From Bryobacterales bacterium (GTDB lineage Bacteria > Acidobacteriota > Terriglobia > Bryobacterales > Bryobacteraceae), in the NCBI GenBank assembly GCA_003164035.1, contig PLRS01000159.1, forward strand, positions 21,460 to 85,459: DNA of 64,000 nucleotides, read 5' to 3'. Shown here one piece after another: positions 44,519 to 52,700 of the stretch. The first letter of the stretch is position 1; each line of letters begins with the position of its first letter. The position numbers were made by a program, and so were the translations under genes. The notes beneath the pieces were generated by a model, which worked only from the letters and a program-made list of their open reading frames with translations, made no database searches and was not told where the DNA came from.

Positions 44519-45946
44519 TTATGGGTTGGGCTGCACCAACGCCAGAACATCCTGCGCCATATTGTTCAAGGTGGTAAGAACCTGGGCGATCGACTGATAG
44601 GCGCGCTGGAACTGCATCACGTTAACGGCCTGCGCGTCGAGGGAAACGCCCGAAGCGTTATTGACCAGAGTGGTGGCGGAGGCGACAACCTGCTGCTGGG
44701 TTTGCTCGTTGTCGGTAGCGGTGGAATTCGCCTGGCCCATGTCGGAGGCAATCTGGCCGAAGTAGGAGGTCAGGCTGACGCCGCCGAGGGCGGAAAGCGT
44801 GGTGCTTTCGAGAGCGGCCAAAGTATTGGCATTGCCGTTGGCGCTGCCGGATGAATCCACCGGCGCCAGCTCGGCGCTGGTGATGGTGGAACTGACCGCC
44901 AGGCTGGCGGCGGCATTGGTGGCGTTGGTGGTGTCGTAGGTGAACAGAGCCGCGCCATGGGCCGCGCCGGTAGCGGTGGAGACGGTGCCGGATTCGAGGA
45001 TCTGGTTGACGGTGGAGGCGAGGGTGGAAGCGAAAGTGTTCAGGCTTCCGGCCTGCACGGAATCGCCGATCACCGAACCCAGTACGCGGTTGCGGGTATC
45101 GAGCAGGCCGCCGAGTTGCCCGCCGGTGATCTGGGAGGTGATGTCGTTGCCCTGGGAGTCATAGATGTGGGCGGTGGGCGGAGAGTCCGGGTTGGTGGCA
45201 TTAGGTTCTACCGACGAACCGGACGTCAGCGTATCCACCTGGGTTCCCATGACCAGCGGCGTACCGCCGCCGAGCAGGACACTGATGGTGCCGTCGGACT
45301 GGGTCACGGTAGTGAAATTGGTGAGTTGAGCAAGGCTGTCGAGGGAGCTATAGAGACTGGCCTCCTGGGACGGATCGGGGGTGGTTTCCTTAAGGCGCTC
45401 CTGGTTGTAGGTCTGGATTTGGGCGGCGATGGTGTTGATCTGGGTAACGGTGGAGCCGATGGAGGAATCGATCTTGGTTCCCTCTTGCGAGAGCGAGGTG
45501 GATAGGCTTTCGACGGCGGTAGCCACATTGGTGGCGTCGTCGACCACGGTCTGGCCCGTGGTGGCGTCGGGGGTGGTGCTCCAGGCGGAGAAGGCCTGAA
45601 ACAGGGAACTGAGAGCGGACGAGACGCCGCTGGTGCCGGAAACATTGAAGAGACTTTCAATGGAGCTGGTGGTGTTGGCCTGAGCGGTGTAGAAGCCGAG
45701 GGTCGAGGTCTGCTGCTCCACCTGCTCCTCGGCGTAGGGGTCGCGGGAATCGGAGAGGCCGTTCGAAGTGACGCCCCCGGTCAATCCATCCTCGACATCG
45801 AGAGGCTCGGCTTCCAGGTTCAGGGATTGGGTGGCGTAACCGGGGGTAGACGAGTTATTGACGTTGTTCTCGACGACGTTCAGGGCCTGCTCGATCACGC
45901 CCAAGGCATTTCCGGACGTTTGCAGCATGGACAGCAGGGTTGACAT
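44519..45946 (-). CDS. flgK: Flagellar hook-associated protein FlgK
   Basis: This 475-aa protein has the rod/hook-family N-terminus (NALGVIEQALNVVENNVNNS, STPGYATQSLNLEAE) and C-terminus (SLDAQAVNVMQFQRAYQSIA). It joins hook and filament with FlgL. It lies downstream of flgN (gap 6 nt). Confidence 0.9.
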   Translation of the reverse strand: MSTLLSMLQTSGNALGVIEQALNVVENNVNNSSTPGYATQSLNLEAEPLDVEDGLTGGVTSNGLSDSRDPYAEEQVEQQTSTLGFYTAQANTTSSIESLFNVSGTSGVSSALSSLFQAFSAWSTTPDATTGQTVVDDATNVATAVESLSTSLSQEGTKIDSSIGSTVTQINTIAAQIQTYNQERLKETTPDPSQEASLYSSLDSLAQLTNFTTVTQSDGTISVLLGGGTPLVMGTQVDTLTSGSSVEPNATNPDSPPTAHIYDSQGNDITSQITGGQLGGLLDTRNRVLGSVIGDSVQAGSLNTFASTLASTVNQILESGTVSTATGAAHGAALFTYDTTNATNAAASLAVSSTITSAELAPVDSSGSANGNANTLAALESTTLSALGGVSLTSYFGQIASDMGQANSTATDNEQTQQQVVASATTLVNNASGVSLDAQAVNVMQFQRAYQSIAQVLTTLNNMAQDVLALVQPNP

Positions 45947-45952
45947 GCCAGC

Positions 45953-46324
45953 TCACCCTTGCATGTCGTATGCCGAACGGGCGGTAGTGGGAACCGTGCT
46001 GCAGCCTTTTGGGGAGTATGCCACCGCCGTGGCGCCGGAGCGCGTGGCGAGGCCGCGCTCCACGGCGGCACAGGCATCCACCAGACGGAGGAAAGAACCT
46101 ACCTCGCGTTTGACCTGGGCAAGCCCCGAACGGAGAGAGCCAGCTTCCAGGCGAGGGTTGCGGCGGATCTGTTCCGCCCAGGCTTCGAATTCCGCCGAGG
46201 CAATCCGCAGAATGTCCAGTGCTTCCAGCAGGCGGGAAAGATCGGCTGTGCGGCAGGCTTTGCGCGCCTGGCGGAGACGCTCCAGGGTGCGAGCGAGGGT
46301 TTCCGGGCCGGCACTTGGGGTCAT
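45953..46324 (-). CDS. flgN: FlgN-like export chaperone
   Basis: This 123-aa helical protein (LARTLERLRQARKACRTADL, AWAEQIRRNPRLEAGSLRSG) lies directly before flgK, and its start overlaps the flgM stop by one base. FlgN proteins of this size chaperone FlgK and FlgL; sequence similarity is weak, so the call leans on order. Confidence 0.65.
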   Translation of the reverse strand: MTPSAGPETLARTLERLRQARKACRTADLSRLLEALDILRIASAEFEAWAEQIRRNPRLEAGSLRSGLAQVKREVGSFLRLVDACAAVERGLATRSGATAVAYSPKGCSTVPTTARSAYDMQG

Positions 46325-46641
46325 CAGTCGTCGTTCTCCACCGGCGCGGAGGCGAGGGCGTGGGAAACCAAGGCGTGGCTGAGCTGGGCGGAGTCCACCT
46401 GGTACTGACCTTTGGCGTAGACGGCGGCCAACTGGGTGACGCGGTCGGCCTGTTGGGCCTCCAGGGCGCTGCTGGTGCTCGAGATGCTTTCCGACAGGGA
46501 GGAGATTTCAACCTGGTCGGCGCCGGCGGTGTTGAGCCCGGATGACGGCGCAATCGAGGAACCTGATTGGGTCGGATTGATTTGGCCGGTGGCGGAGGCG
46601 CTGCTGCCGGCAACCCCATCGTTCTGAAGTCGAATTCTCAT
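46324..46641 (-). CDS. flgM: Anti-sigma28 factor FlgM
   Basis: This 105-aa protein has a disordered Ser/Gln-rich N-terminus and a C-terminal pair of short helices (DQVEISSLSESISSTSSALE, YAKGQYQVDSAQLSHALV) that match FlgM, which holds FliA inactive until export begins. Its presence supports the sigma28-type promoters proposed upstream of fliC and flbD-motAB. fliA itself is not in the window. Confidence 0.8.
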   Translation of the reverse strand: MRIRLQNDGVAGSSASATGQINPTQSGSSIAPSSGLNTAGADQVEISSLSESISSTSSALEAQQADRVTQLAAVYAKGQYQVDSAQLSHALVSHALASAPVENDD

Positions 46642-46746
46642 AGGAAGCTCTTAGGCACGGTTCCGATCGAAGGCTATACTCCTTGTTATTCAAAGGTGGC
46701 ACGAGGGAAGGGTCCAGGGCAATACGCAATAGGGAAAGGCCCTAAT

Positions 46747-46762
46747 GATAACGGCGGTTATC
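46747..46762. promoter_or_regulatory. Palindrome in the flgM / activator divergent promoter region
   Basis: GATAAC-GGCG-GTTATC is an inverted repeat with 6-bp arms midway between flgM (leftward) and the sigma54-type activator (rightward); a second weaker one, CTACC...GGTAG, is near 46770. They are candidate regulator sites; no protein is assigned. Confidence 0.35.
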
Positions 46763-46824
46763 GTTTAACTCCTACCCAAAATGAGGTAGACTCCTGAGCC
46801 CAGTACTAGGTAGATCTTAATGTT

Positions 46825-48201
46825 ATGCAAAAGCTGCTGTGGGTCTCACCCGTTAGCTCCGCGTCGGCGGAGCGGAACTGGTGCCAGGCGCCACCAACTT
46901 TCACTGTGGTAGAAGTCGACAAGTTGACCGAGGCCATTGCGGCGTTAAGCAGTGAGGATTTCGCCTGTGTACTGGTGACCGCCGACATGGCGGATACCAG
47001 CCGGGTGGAAGCGCTGGAGGCGATCCACACCATCGATCCGTTGCTGGCGGTGGTCTTCTGGAATCCGGAACTGAGCCCGGCTCAAGGGGTTCGGCTGTTC
47101 CGGGCCGGGGCGTACTTCTGTTTCGGGCGTCAGGACTCGGCCGAGACGGTGCGCGAATGCGTGGAAAGCGCGATGGAGGAGAAGCGCGGGCGGGAGAGCG
47201 CCGCGGGAGTGGAGCCGTGGCGCTCTTTCCTGGTGGGCGAAAGCCGGGCAATGGAGACGGTGGTGGAAACCATCCGGCTGATCGGAAACAGGCGTTGCAC
47301 GGTTTTGATCGGGGGCGAGACCGGGACCGGTAAGGAAATCGCGGCCAGAGCGCTGCACGCCGCCGGTCCGCGCGCGAACCAGGCTTTCGTGGCCATCAAT
47401 TGCAGCGCGCTGCCGGAAAACCTGTTGGAGGCCGAGCTTTTCGGGCATGTAAAAGGAGCCTTCACGGGCGCCATCCACACACGCGTGGGGCGCTTTGAGC
47501 AGGCGCACAGGGGCACGCTGTTTCTGGATGAGATCGGCGATATGCCGATCGAATTGCAAACCAAGCTGCTGCGGGTGTTGCAGGACCGCGAAATTCAGCG
47601 GCTGGGCGGTTCGGAAACGATCAAGGTGGACGTGCGGGTAATTGCGGCCAGCAATGCGAACCTTCTGGAGCGCGTGCGGCAGGGCAGGTTTCGGGAAGAC
47701 CTATATTACCGTTTGAACGTGGTCCCGCTGCAGATGCCACCGCTGCGCAAGCGAACCAGCGACATCGGCCTGTTGGTGGATCACTTCGTAAAGAAGATCT
47801 GTCAAATGGAAGGCATCCCCGTCAAAACGGTGACGCCGGAAGCGGTGGAGCGACTGCGATCCTGCCCGTGGCCGGGGAATGTCCGGCAACTGGAGAATGC
47901 GGTGGAGATGGCGGTAGCGCTGAGCGGAGACAGGAATACGCTTTTCGCCAGCGACTTCGGCCTGGGGCCGGCCATACCGATCGAGGCGCCCGCGGCCGAT
48001 TGCATCCCGTTCCCCGTTTCGGAAGCGATGGATTTCGACACGGCGGTGAGCAACTTCGAGCGGGCCATGCTGGAGCGCGCGCTCAAGAGCACAGCGGGGA
48101 ACAAGACCGCGGCGGCGGAACTGCTGGGCCTCAAGCGGACTACGCTGATCATGAAATTGCGCAACTACGAAAGCCCGGCGGGCCTTTGCGCCATGCAGTG
48201 A
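46825..48201 (+). CDS. Sigma54-dependent transcriptional activator (NtrC family, flagellar-type)
   Basis: This 458-aa activator has a receiver-like domain (5-115) followed by an AAA+ sigma54-interaction domain (130-370) and a Fis-type helix-turn-helix (AAAELLGLKRTTLIMKLRNY). Walker A is GGETGTGK (163-170), GAFTGA is intact (211-216), and LFLDEIGD is Walker B. The receiver lacks the usual acidic pair at its start (LLWVSPVSS); Asp54 remains at the place of the phosphoacceptor. It is probably activated by another route or is constitutive. Its position, divergent from flgM and within the flagellar cluster, suggests that it drives the sigma54-type promoter at flgB. Confidence 0.9.
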   Translation: MQKLLWVSPVSSASAERNWCQAPPTFTVVEVDKLTEAIAALSSEDFACVLVTADMADTSRVEALEAIHTIDPLLAVVFWNPELSPAQGVRLFRAGAYFCFGRQDSAETVRECVESAMEEKRGRESAAGVEPWRSFLVGESRAMETVVETIRLIGNRRCTVLIGGETGTGKEIAARALHAAGPRANQAFVAINCSALPENLLEAELFGHVKGAFTGAIHTRVGRFEQAHRGTLFLDEIGDMPIELQTKLLRVLQDREIQRLGGSETIKVDVRVIAASNANLLERVRQGRFREDLYYRLNVVPLQMPPLRKRTSDIGLLVDHFVKKICQMEGIPVKTVTPEAVERLRSCPWPGNVRQLENAVEMAVALSGDRNTLFASDFGLGPAIPIEAPAADCIPFPVSEAMDFDTAVSNFERAMLERALKSTAGNKTAAAELLGLKRTTLIMKLRNYESPAGLCAMQ

Positions 48202-48313
48202 GCGAGGGCCGAAAGCCCCGCGTCGACAGTCGTGCCGACGTTTGCCTCTGGGGCTGGGTGATGGGCTCGAAGAAATGTCGAGAAGCGGCCAAGGGAAAAT
48301 GACCTGCCCAGCG

Positions 48314-48346
48314 GTGGGACAGACGATCGTTTTTTGTCGTCTGTCA
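48314..48346. repeat. Dispersed palindromic repeat, family B
   Basis: GTGGGACAGACGATCGTTTT and TTGTCGTCTGTC form a hairpin downstream of the activator gene, and another family B unit in the opposite orientation follows 25 nt later. Confidence 0.65.
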
Positions 48347-48370
48347 GGCTGTTAGGGCCTGGCGGGGGCC

Positions 48371-48527
48371 GACAGACCACGAAAAACGATGGTCTGTCCC
48401 ACCCGCTCGCCGCCGAAACTGGCTCAACGCAAATTCCACAACATCAGGAAAAAAGCCGGCTGCAGCCAGAATTGGCTGCCCCACGATTTGTGCAGGACGT
48501 CGCCGAAGTGAAAACTATGTGGCATTA
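48371..48527. repeat. Composite repeat block (families B and D)
   Basis: A family B hairpin (GACAGACCACGAAAAACGAT GGTCTGTC, 48371-48398) is followed by a family D unit (AAAAAGCCGGCTGCAGCCAG onwards, 48451-48527) that repeats 27678-27755. The 490-nt gap 48202-48693 holds no gene. Confidence 0.7.
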
Positions 48528-48693
48528 GGCTTGACAGCCTGCGCCACGGCGGTTGGCAACCGTGAGAATGCGGGTCAGGCGATCCTGCAGTCTTACGCGG
48601 AGCCGTTTTCAGGAATGGCTTCGGGTTGAGAACCGCGCCCCGGAACACGTATGATAAAGGCCGCTCCGCTGATTATCGGGGGCCGGGAAACGA

Positions 48694-49119
48694 ATGGAGC
48701 CGAATCGCATGCCGAAGGAGAAGGAATTTACCGTCACGATTGAAGACAAGCCTGGCGCGTTGGGGAGGTGCTTCCTCGCGCTGGCGGAGCGTGGAGTGAA
48801 CGTCCTGGCTTTTCAATCGTATGTAGAGGAGGGCGAGAGCCTGGCCCGTTTCGTGGTGGACGATCCGCCCACTGCCAACACCGTGCTGGGCGGCCTGCGC
48901 ATGATCTTCGAGGAAACCGAAGTCGCCGTAGTCAGGCTGGCGCACCGTCCGGGTGAGCTGGGCCGCGCAGCCTCGCGGTTGGGCGAAAACCAGATCAACA
49001 TCGACTACTCCTACTGCGGACTGGAGCCCGGTTCCACGCGGGCGCTGTTGGCCTTCGGGGTGGACAACCTTTCCAAAGCCGCAAACGTGCTGGACGAACT
49101 GGCCGCCGAGGAGGGGTAA
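48694..49119 (+). CDS. Tandem ACT-domain protein
   Basis: This 141-aa protein carries two ACT domains (EFTVTIEDKPGALGRCFLAL, NVLAFQSYVEEGESL; AVVRLAHRPGELGRAASRLG, NINIDYSY-like region, ALLAFGVDNLSKAA). Such small proteins bind amino acids and modulate enzymes or regulate. ATG 48694 is used, but ATG 48709 has a better-spaced GGAG. A 13-bp tandem repeat spans the stop codon. It is unconnected to the flanking genes. Confidence 0.75.
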   Translation: MEPNRMPKEKEFTVTIEDKPGALGRCFLALAERGVNVLAFQSYVEEGESLARFVVDDPPTANTVLGGLRMIFEETEVAVVRLAHRPGELGRAASRLGENQINIDYSYCGLEPGSTRALLAFGVDNLSKAANVLDELAAEEG

Positions 49120-49149
49120 ATGAGAGGGGTAAATAAGGGGGGTAAATAA
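49111..49149 (+). repeat. 13-bp tandem repeat, three copies
   Basis: GAGGGGTAAATGA, GAGGGGTAAATAA and GGGGGGTAAATAA follow one another at 49111-49149 across the end of the ACT gene (stop within copy 1). They contain TAA or TGA in several frames. Confidence 0.75.
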
Positions 49150-49159
49150 GGTTGCCGCA

Positions 49160-49780
49160 TCATACGCCCGGGAAATCCGTTCCCGGGAACCGCTCCCTCG
49201 GTGGTCGCGGCTCGGTATGGCGTACTACCACATCAATGCAGGTGCGCATCGCCTCCAGGAACGTAGCCATTTCCCGAGGCGCGGAAATCGCCGGTACATG
49301 AATGAACCCGCAGGGGATCTCGAGCCCCGATTCCTCGATCTCATGGCGCGCCCGATAGAACGTGTGATTGCAGACGAAGCCGCCGGCGTCTTCCGAGAAC
49401 AGGTACGGAATGCCGCGCGCGTCCAGCTCGGCGGCTATGGCTTGATAGGGTAGCGTTCCAAGATAGTGGTCGGGCCCCGCCGGCAGAATCGACTGGCCGA
49501 TGCGGACCTCCCCGGAATTATCGGGCGCCGATGTTGCGTCCCAGTTCCTGGCGACTTGCTCCAAACGGACCGCGCGCTCCCCGTCAGCCACGCCGAAACA
49601 GATCACCGCGTCCGGGTGCAAATCGCGGATCAGCCGCACGATTTCGTTTCCGGCTGCGCGATACTCGGTCTCGAGCACCACCTTTGCCACACCGGCGTCC
49701 TCCTCAAGGGCGCGCAGCAGCACCTCGGAAGCGTTCGTCGGCGCCGTGCCGAACGGGTTGAAAGCGGTTGTAAGGATCAT
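49160..49780 (-). CDS. pcp: Pyroglutamyl peptidase I (C15 family), last gene of the ternary operon
   Basis: This 206-aa cysteine peptidase removes N-terminal pyroglutamate. N-terminal TTAFNPFGTAPTNASEVLL is typical, and the triad is visible in RLEQVARNWD (upstream Glu region), GFVCNHTFY (Cys) and CGFIHVP (His). Its ATG overlaps the stop of the 1422-aa conflict protein as ATGA, so it is part of the operon. The last 20 codons run into a family A repeat (49187-49216), giving an atypical PRPPRERFPG end. Whether it acts within the system or on bystander proteins is unknown. Confidence 0.85.
   Translation of the reverse strand: MILTTAFNPFGTAPTNASEVLLRALEEDAGVAKVVLETEYRAAGNEIVRLIRDLHPDAVICFGVADGERAVRLEQVARNWDATSAPDNSGEVRIGQSILPAGPDHYLGTLPYQAIAAELDARGIPYLFSEDAGGFVCNHTFYRARHEIEESGLEIPCGFIHVPAISAPREMATFLEAMRTCIDVVVRHTEPRPPRERFPGTDFPGV
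49187..49216. repeat. Family A repeat overlapping the pcp 3' end
   Basis: GGAACCGCTCCCTCGGTGGT continuing into CGCGGCTCGG matches the arms at 8792, 39278. It is coding for the last residues of Pcp on the minus strand. A short hairpin CCCGGGAA-atccg-TTCCCGGG follows in the same region (49168-49188). Confidence 0.65.
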
Positions 49781-52700
49781 TCGGCCAGTGACTCCTCCTC
49801 GCCAAAGTGGCGCAGCGTTTCCAAAACACCGTCCCTCTCCCGCGTCGATAAGCGCGGATCGTCAGCCCGAAGGCTGTCTCGATACGCTGCCTCGGCCGCC
49901 GCGCGCTCGCCCGCCTCTTCCAGAATGCGTGCCCTGGTCAGCATGCATTCGGCGTTGCGTGGCGCGAGCTGCAAAGCTGCCCGGATCGATTCCCTGGCTT
50001 GGAAGACGTGGCCAAGCCGGAGGGAAACCAGGGCGCGGCCGCAGAACGCTTCCGCGGAGGATGTAGAATCGGCTGAATCCTGGCCGGCGTTTAGCGCCGC
50101 CGAAAAGTCCGCGCGGGCTCCATCGAAATCGCGCGCCCGCAACCGGGCATACCCACGTTCCACTACCGCCCCCGGCGGAGGAGCGGACATCTCGAACAGC
50201 CGCTCCACCTCCGTATTTGCCATGTCGAAGTTCCCGAGTCTCCGGTGGCACACGCAGCGCATCAGCCCCGTTTCCGGCCCCTCGGCCGCGGACGACCGCA
50301 GCACTTCGGCCGCCAACAGGGCCAGCCCGTACTCGCCCGCTCGCATCGCCGACCTTGCCCGTTCCAGGATCGCCTTCTCCGGCCCGTCCAGTTGCCGCGC
50401 CACCGCCTCCGGGTCGATAGCGAGCTTACCCGTGACGCCTTCGACGCTCGCCACGGCATCCACAAGCTTCCGCCGGTTCAGTTTCGGAATTCGTTTATAC
50501 AACGACAAAGCGTAATTGGCGAATGCCCGATCCCAATCGCCCGCCGCCTCCTGGAATTTGGCCAGACTATAATACAGCCACGCATTTTCGGGAGCCAGCG
50601 ACATGGAGCGGTCAAAATCCCGCTGGGCTTCGGCAGCCTGCCCGAGGCCCGCGCGAGCCACTCCTTTGGCGCGGTACAAGTAGCCCGCGCTCTCGCTTTC
50701 CGGGCGGTTCGCGAGCACCCGTTCCAGGTCCGCAATGGCTTCCTCGTACCGGCCTGCCTCCGCCAGTACCTGCCCTCGTCCGAACCACACCGCCTCTCCC
50801 AGAGCGGGATCCATTTTCAGCGCCTCGTTGTAATCCACAATGGCCTCGCCGTAGCGATGCCAGTACCAATTCGAAAGTCCCCGTTCGCGGTAATAACCTG
50901 CCCGCGGCGCCAGGCTGATAGCCTCGTCGAACGCCGCGATCGCCTTCGCATATTCCTCGCCGGCGAAGGCTTCCCGCCCGCGCGCGGCGGCCGCTTCGGC
51001 CTGCTGTCTCGCGGCTTGTGACGCGTCTTTCTCCTCCGCCCCGCGAGCGCGCCACGGCGGATCGAATCGCCGCTCCTGAATCGCTTCCAAGAGCCGATCG
51101 TCGCCCTTCGCGATGCCTGCGCTCAGGTCGATGAGCTGGAATGGCCGAAGCATCGGCGGGATCTCGCAACGGTCGAGCAGCACGGGAATCACCTGGACCT
51201 TCCCGGAGGAAGAGGCGCTTCTGTCCAGCGCCCATGCGAGCCCTGAGTGGAGCAGCCTGGATGATTCGGCCTCCGGCGAAAGCAGCACGACATAACAGTT
51301 GGCGTTCTCGAATGCGGCGAGGCCGCTGCCCTCCAGCGCTATTTCCACGCCGGCGACTTCGCACGCGCGCGCCAGTTGTCGCGCCCGATCCCTGTCCCGC
51401 TCCGCATGGATCATAAATATACGCGCGATCAGCCTCGGGAACGGATAAGCCGCCACCAGCGCTTCCAGCCACCGAACCTGTTCCGTCGTGAATGCGTTCG
51501 TCTCCGGGCTCTCCAGATTGAGAACCCCCACCGCCCGCTTGCCTTCGCCCAGTATCGGGATGGCCAACTCGGACATCGTAGACTTCTCCGCCCGGATGTA
51601 TTCTTCGGATTGAAGGACGTTCGGCACCGAGCGGGTTCTGCCCTCGCTGTGCGCCCGCCCGATCACGCCACCCGGATCCGGTCGGGGATACCCCTCCTTT
51701 CCTTTCCCGATATGATCCGCCGCCAGGTCCAGCGCCGTCATGCCGAGAAACACTTGTACGTAGTCGCACCCGGTAATCGCATCCACCGCCGTCGTCAACA
51801 CCCGGTACAACTCCCGGTTATCCCGCGCCCGCTCGGCCAATGCCCCGGCGACCACTTCCGGCGAGATCCGGATCACCGCCAGCGAGTCGGTATCGTCGAA
51901 CCCGATTTGTGCCATCAGGTCGAGGTAGCGCCCGGTCCAATCGCGGCCGGTTGCCTGAAAAATCAGCTCCTGCAGTCTGTCCGGCTGGTTGGTACATCCT
52001 AAAGCGCCCGCATTCTTAGCCCTTGTTTCCGCACCCGGATCGCTAGCCCACCGTGCCGCGTAAACGATCACCGGCGTAGTTACCCGGTCCCGCCCCAGCC
52101 TCCGCAGAAAATCCAGGCCCGCTTCCGGTTCCCTGCCGCGCACCATGTCCGTCAGGACCACCTGGTAAGCGCCTTCGCGCAACGCTGCCATGCCCTCCTC
52201 GGTGCTGACGCTGGCCGTCACCACGGCTCCCATGCGCTCCAGTTCGGCCGTCTCGCGTACGTTGTTCTCCGGATGGTCGTCCACCCACAGAATGCCCACG
52301 CCCGCAAGAGGCGCCTGGATAGGCCACACGGGCCTCGTGCTCGCCGCGCCGCCGGCCATCGTCCGAGGAACGATCACGGACACCGGCTGCGATGTCAGCT
52401 TAAGCCGGTTCAGCAGATTTTCCTTGAGACGCGCGAACGGCTCGGCCGAGGCGGGCACCCGCTCTTTGCCTTCCGGGTCCGGCAGGCGAACCACCAGGTC
52501 GTCCGGCCTGCCGAGCTGCTCGGCGATATAGGTTTGCATTAACCCCGCCAATTCGCGGGCATCGTCGTCGCGCAGCGATTCCAGAAGGATCGCCTGCGCC
52601 GCGGCGTCAAAGCGGAAGACAACCTGGTCTGGAGGAACCCGCGCGCCCACCGGCGTGACGCGTTCGGCCAGCCCGCTCAACATCACCTCAGCCACCTGGG

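Noticed and set aside
27505..48527. Possible CRISPR array from repeated palindromes
   Set aside because: The repeats are dispersed singly over 20 kb, with irregular spacing and no cas genes nearby.
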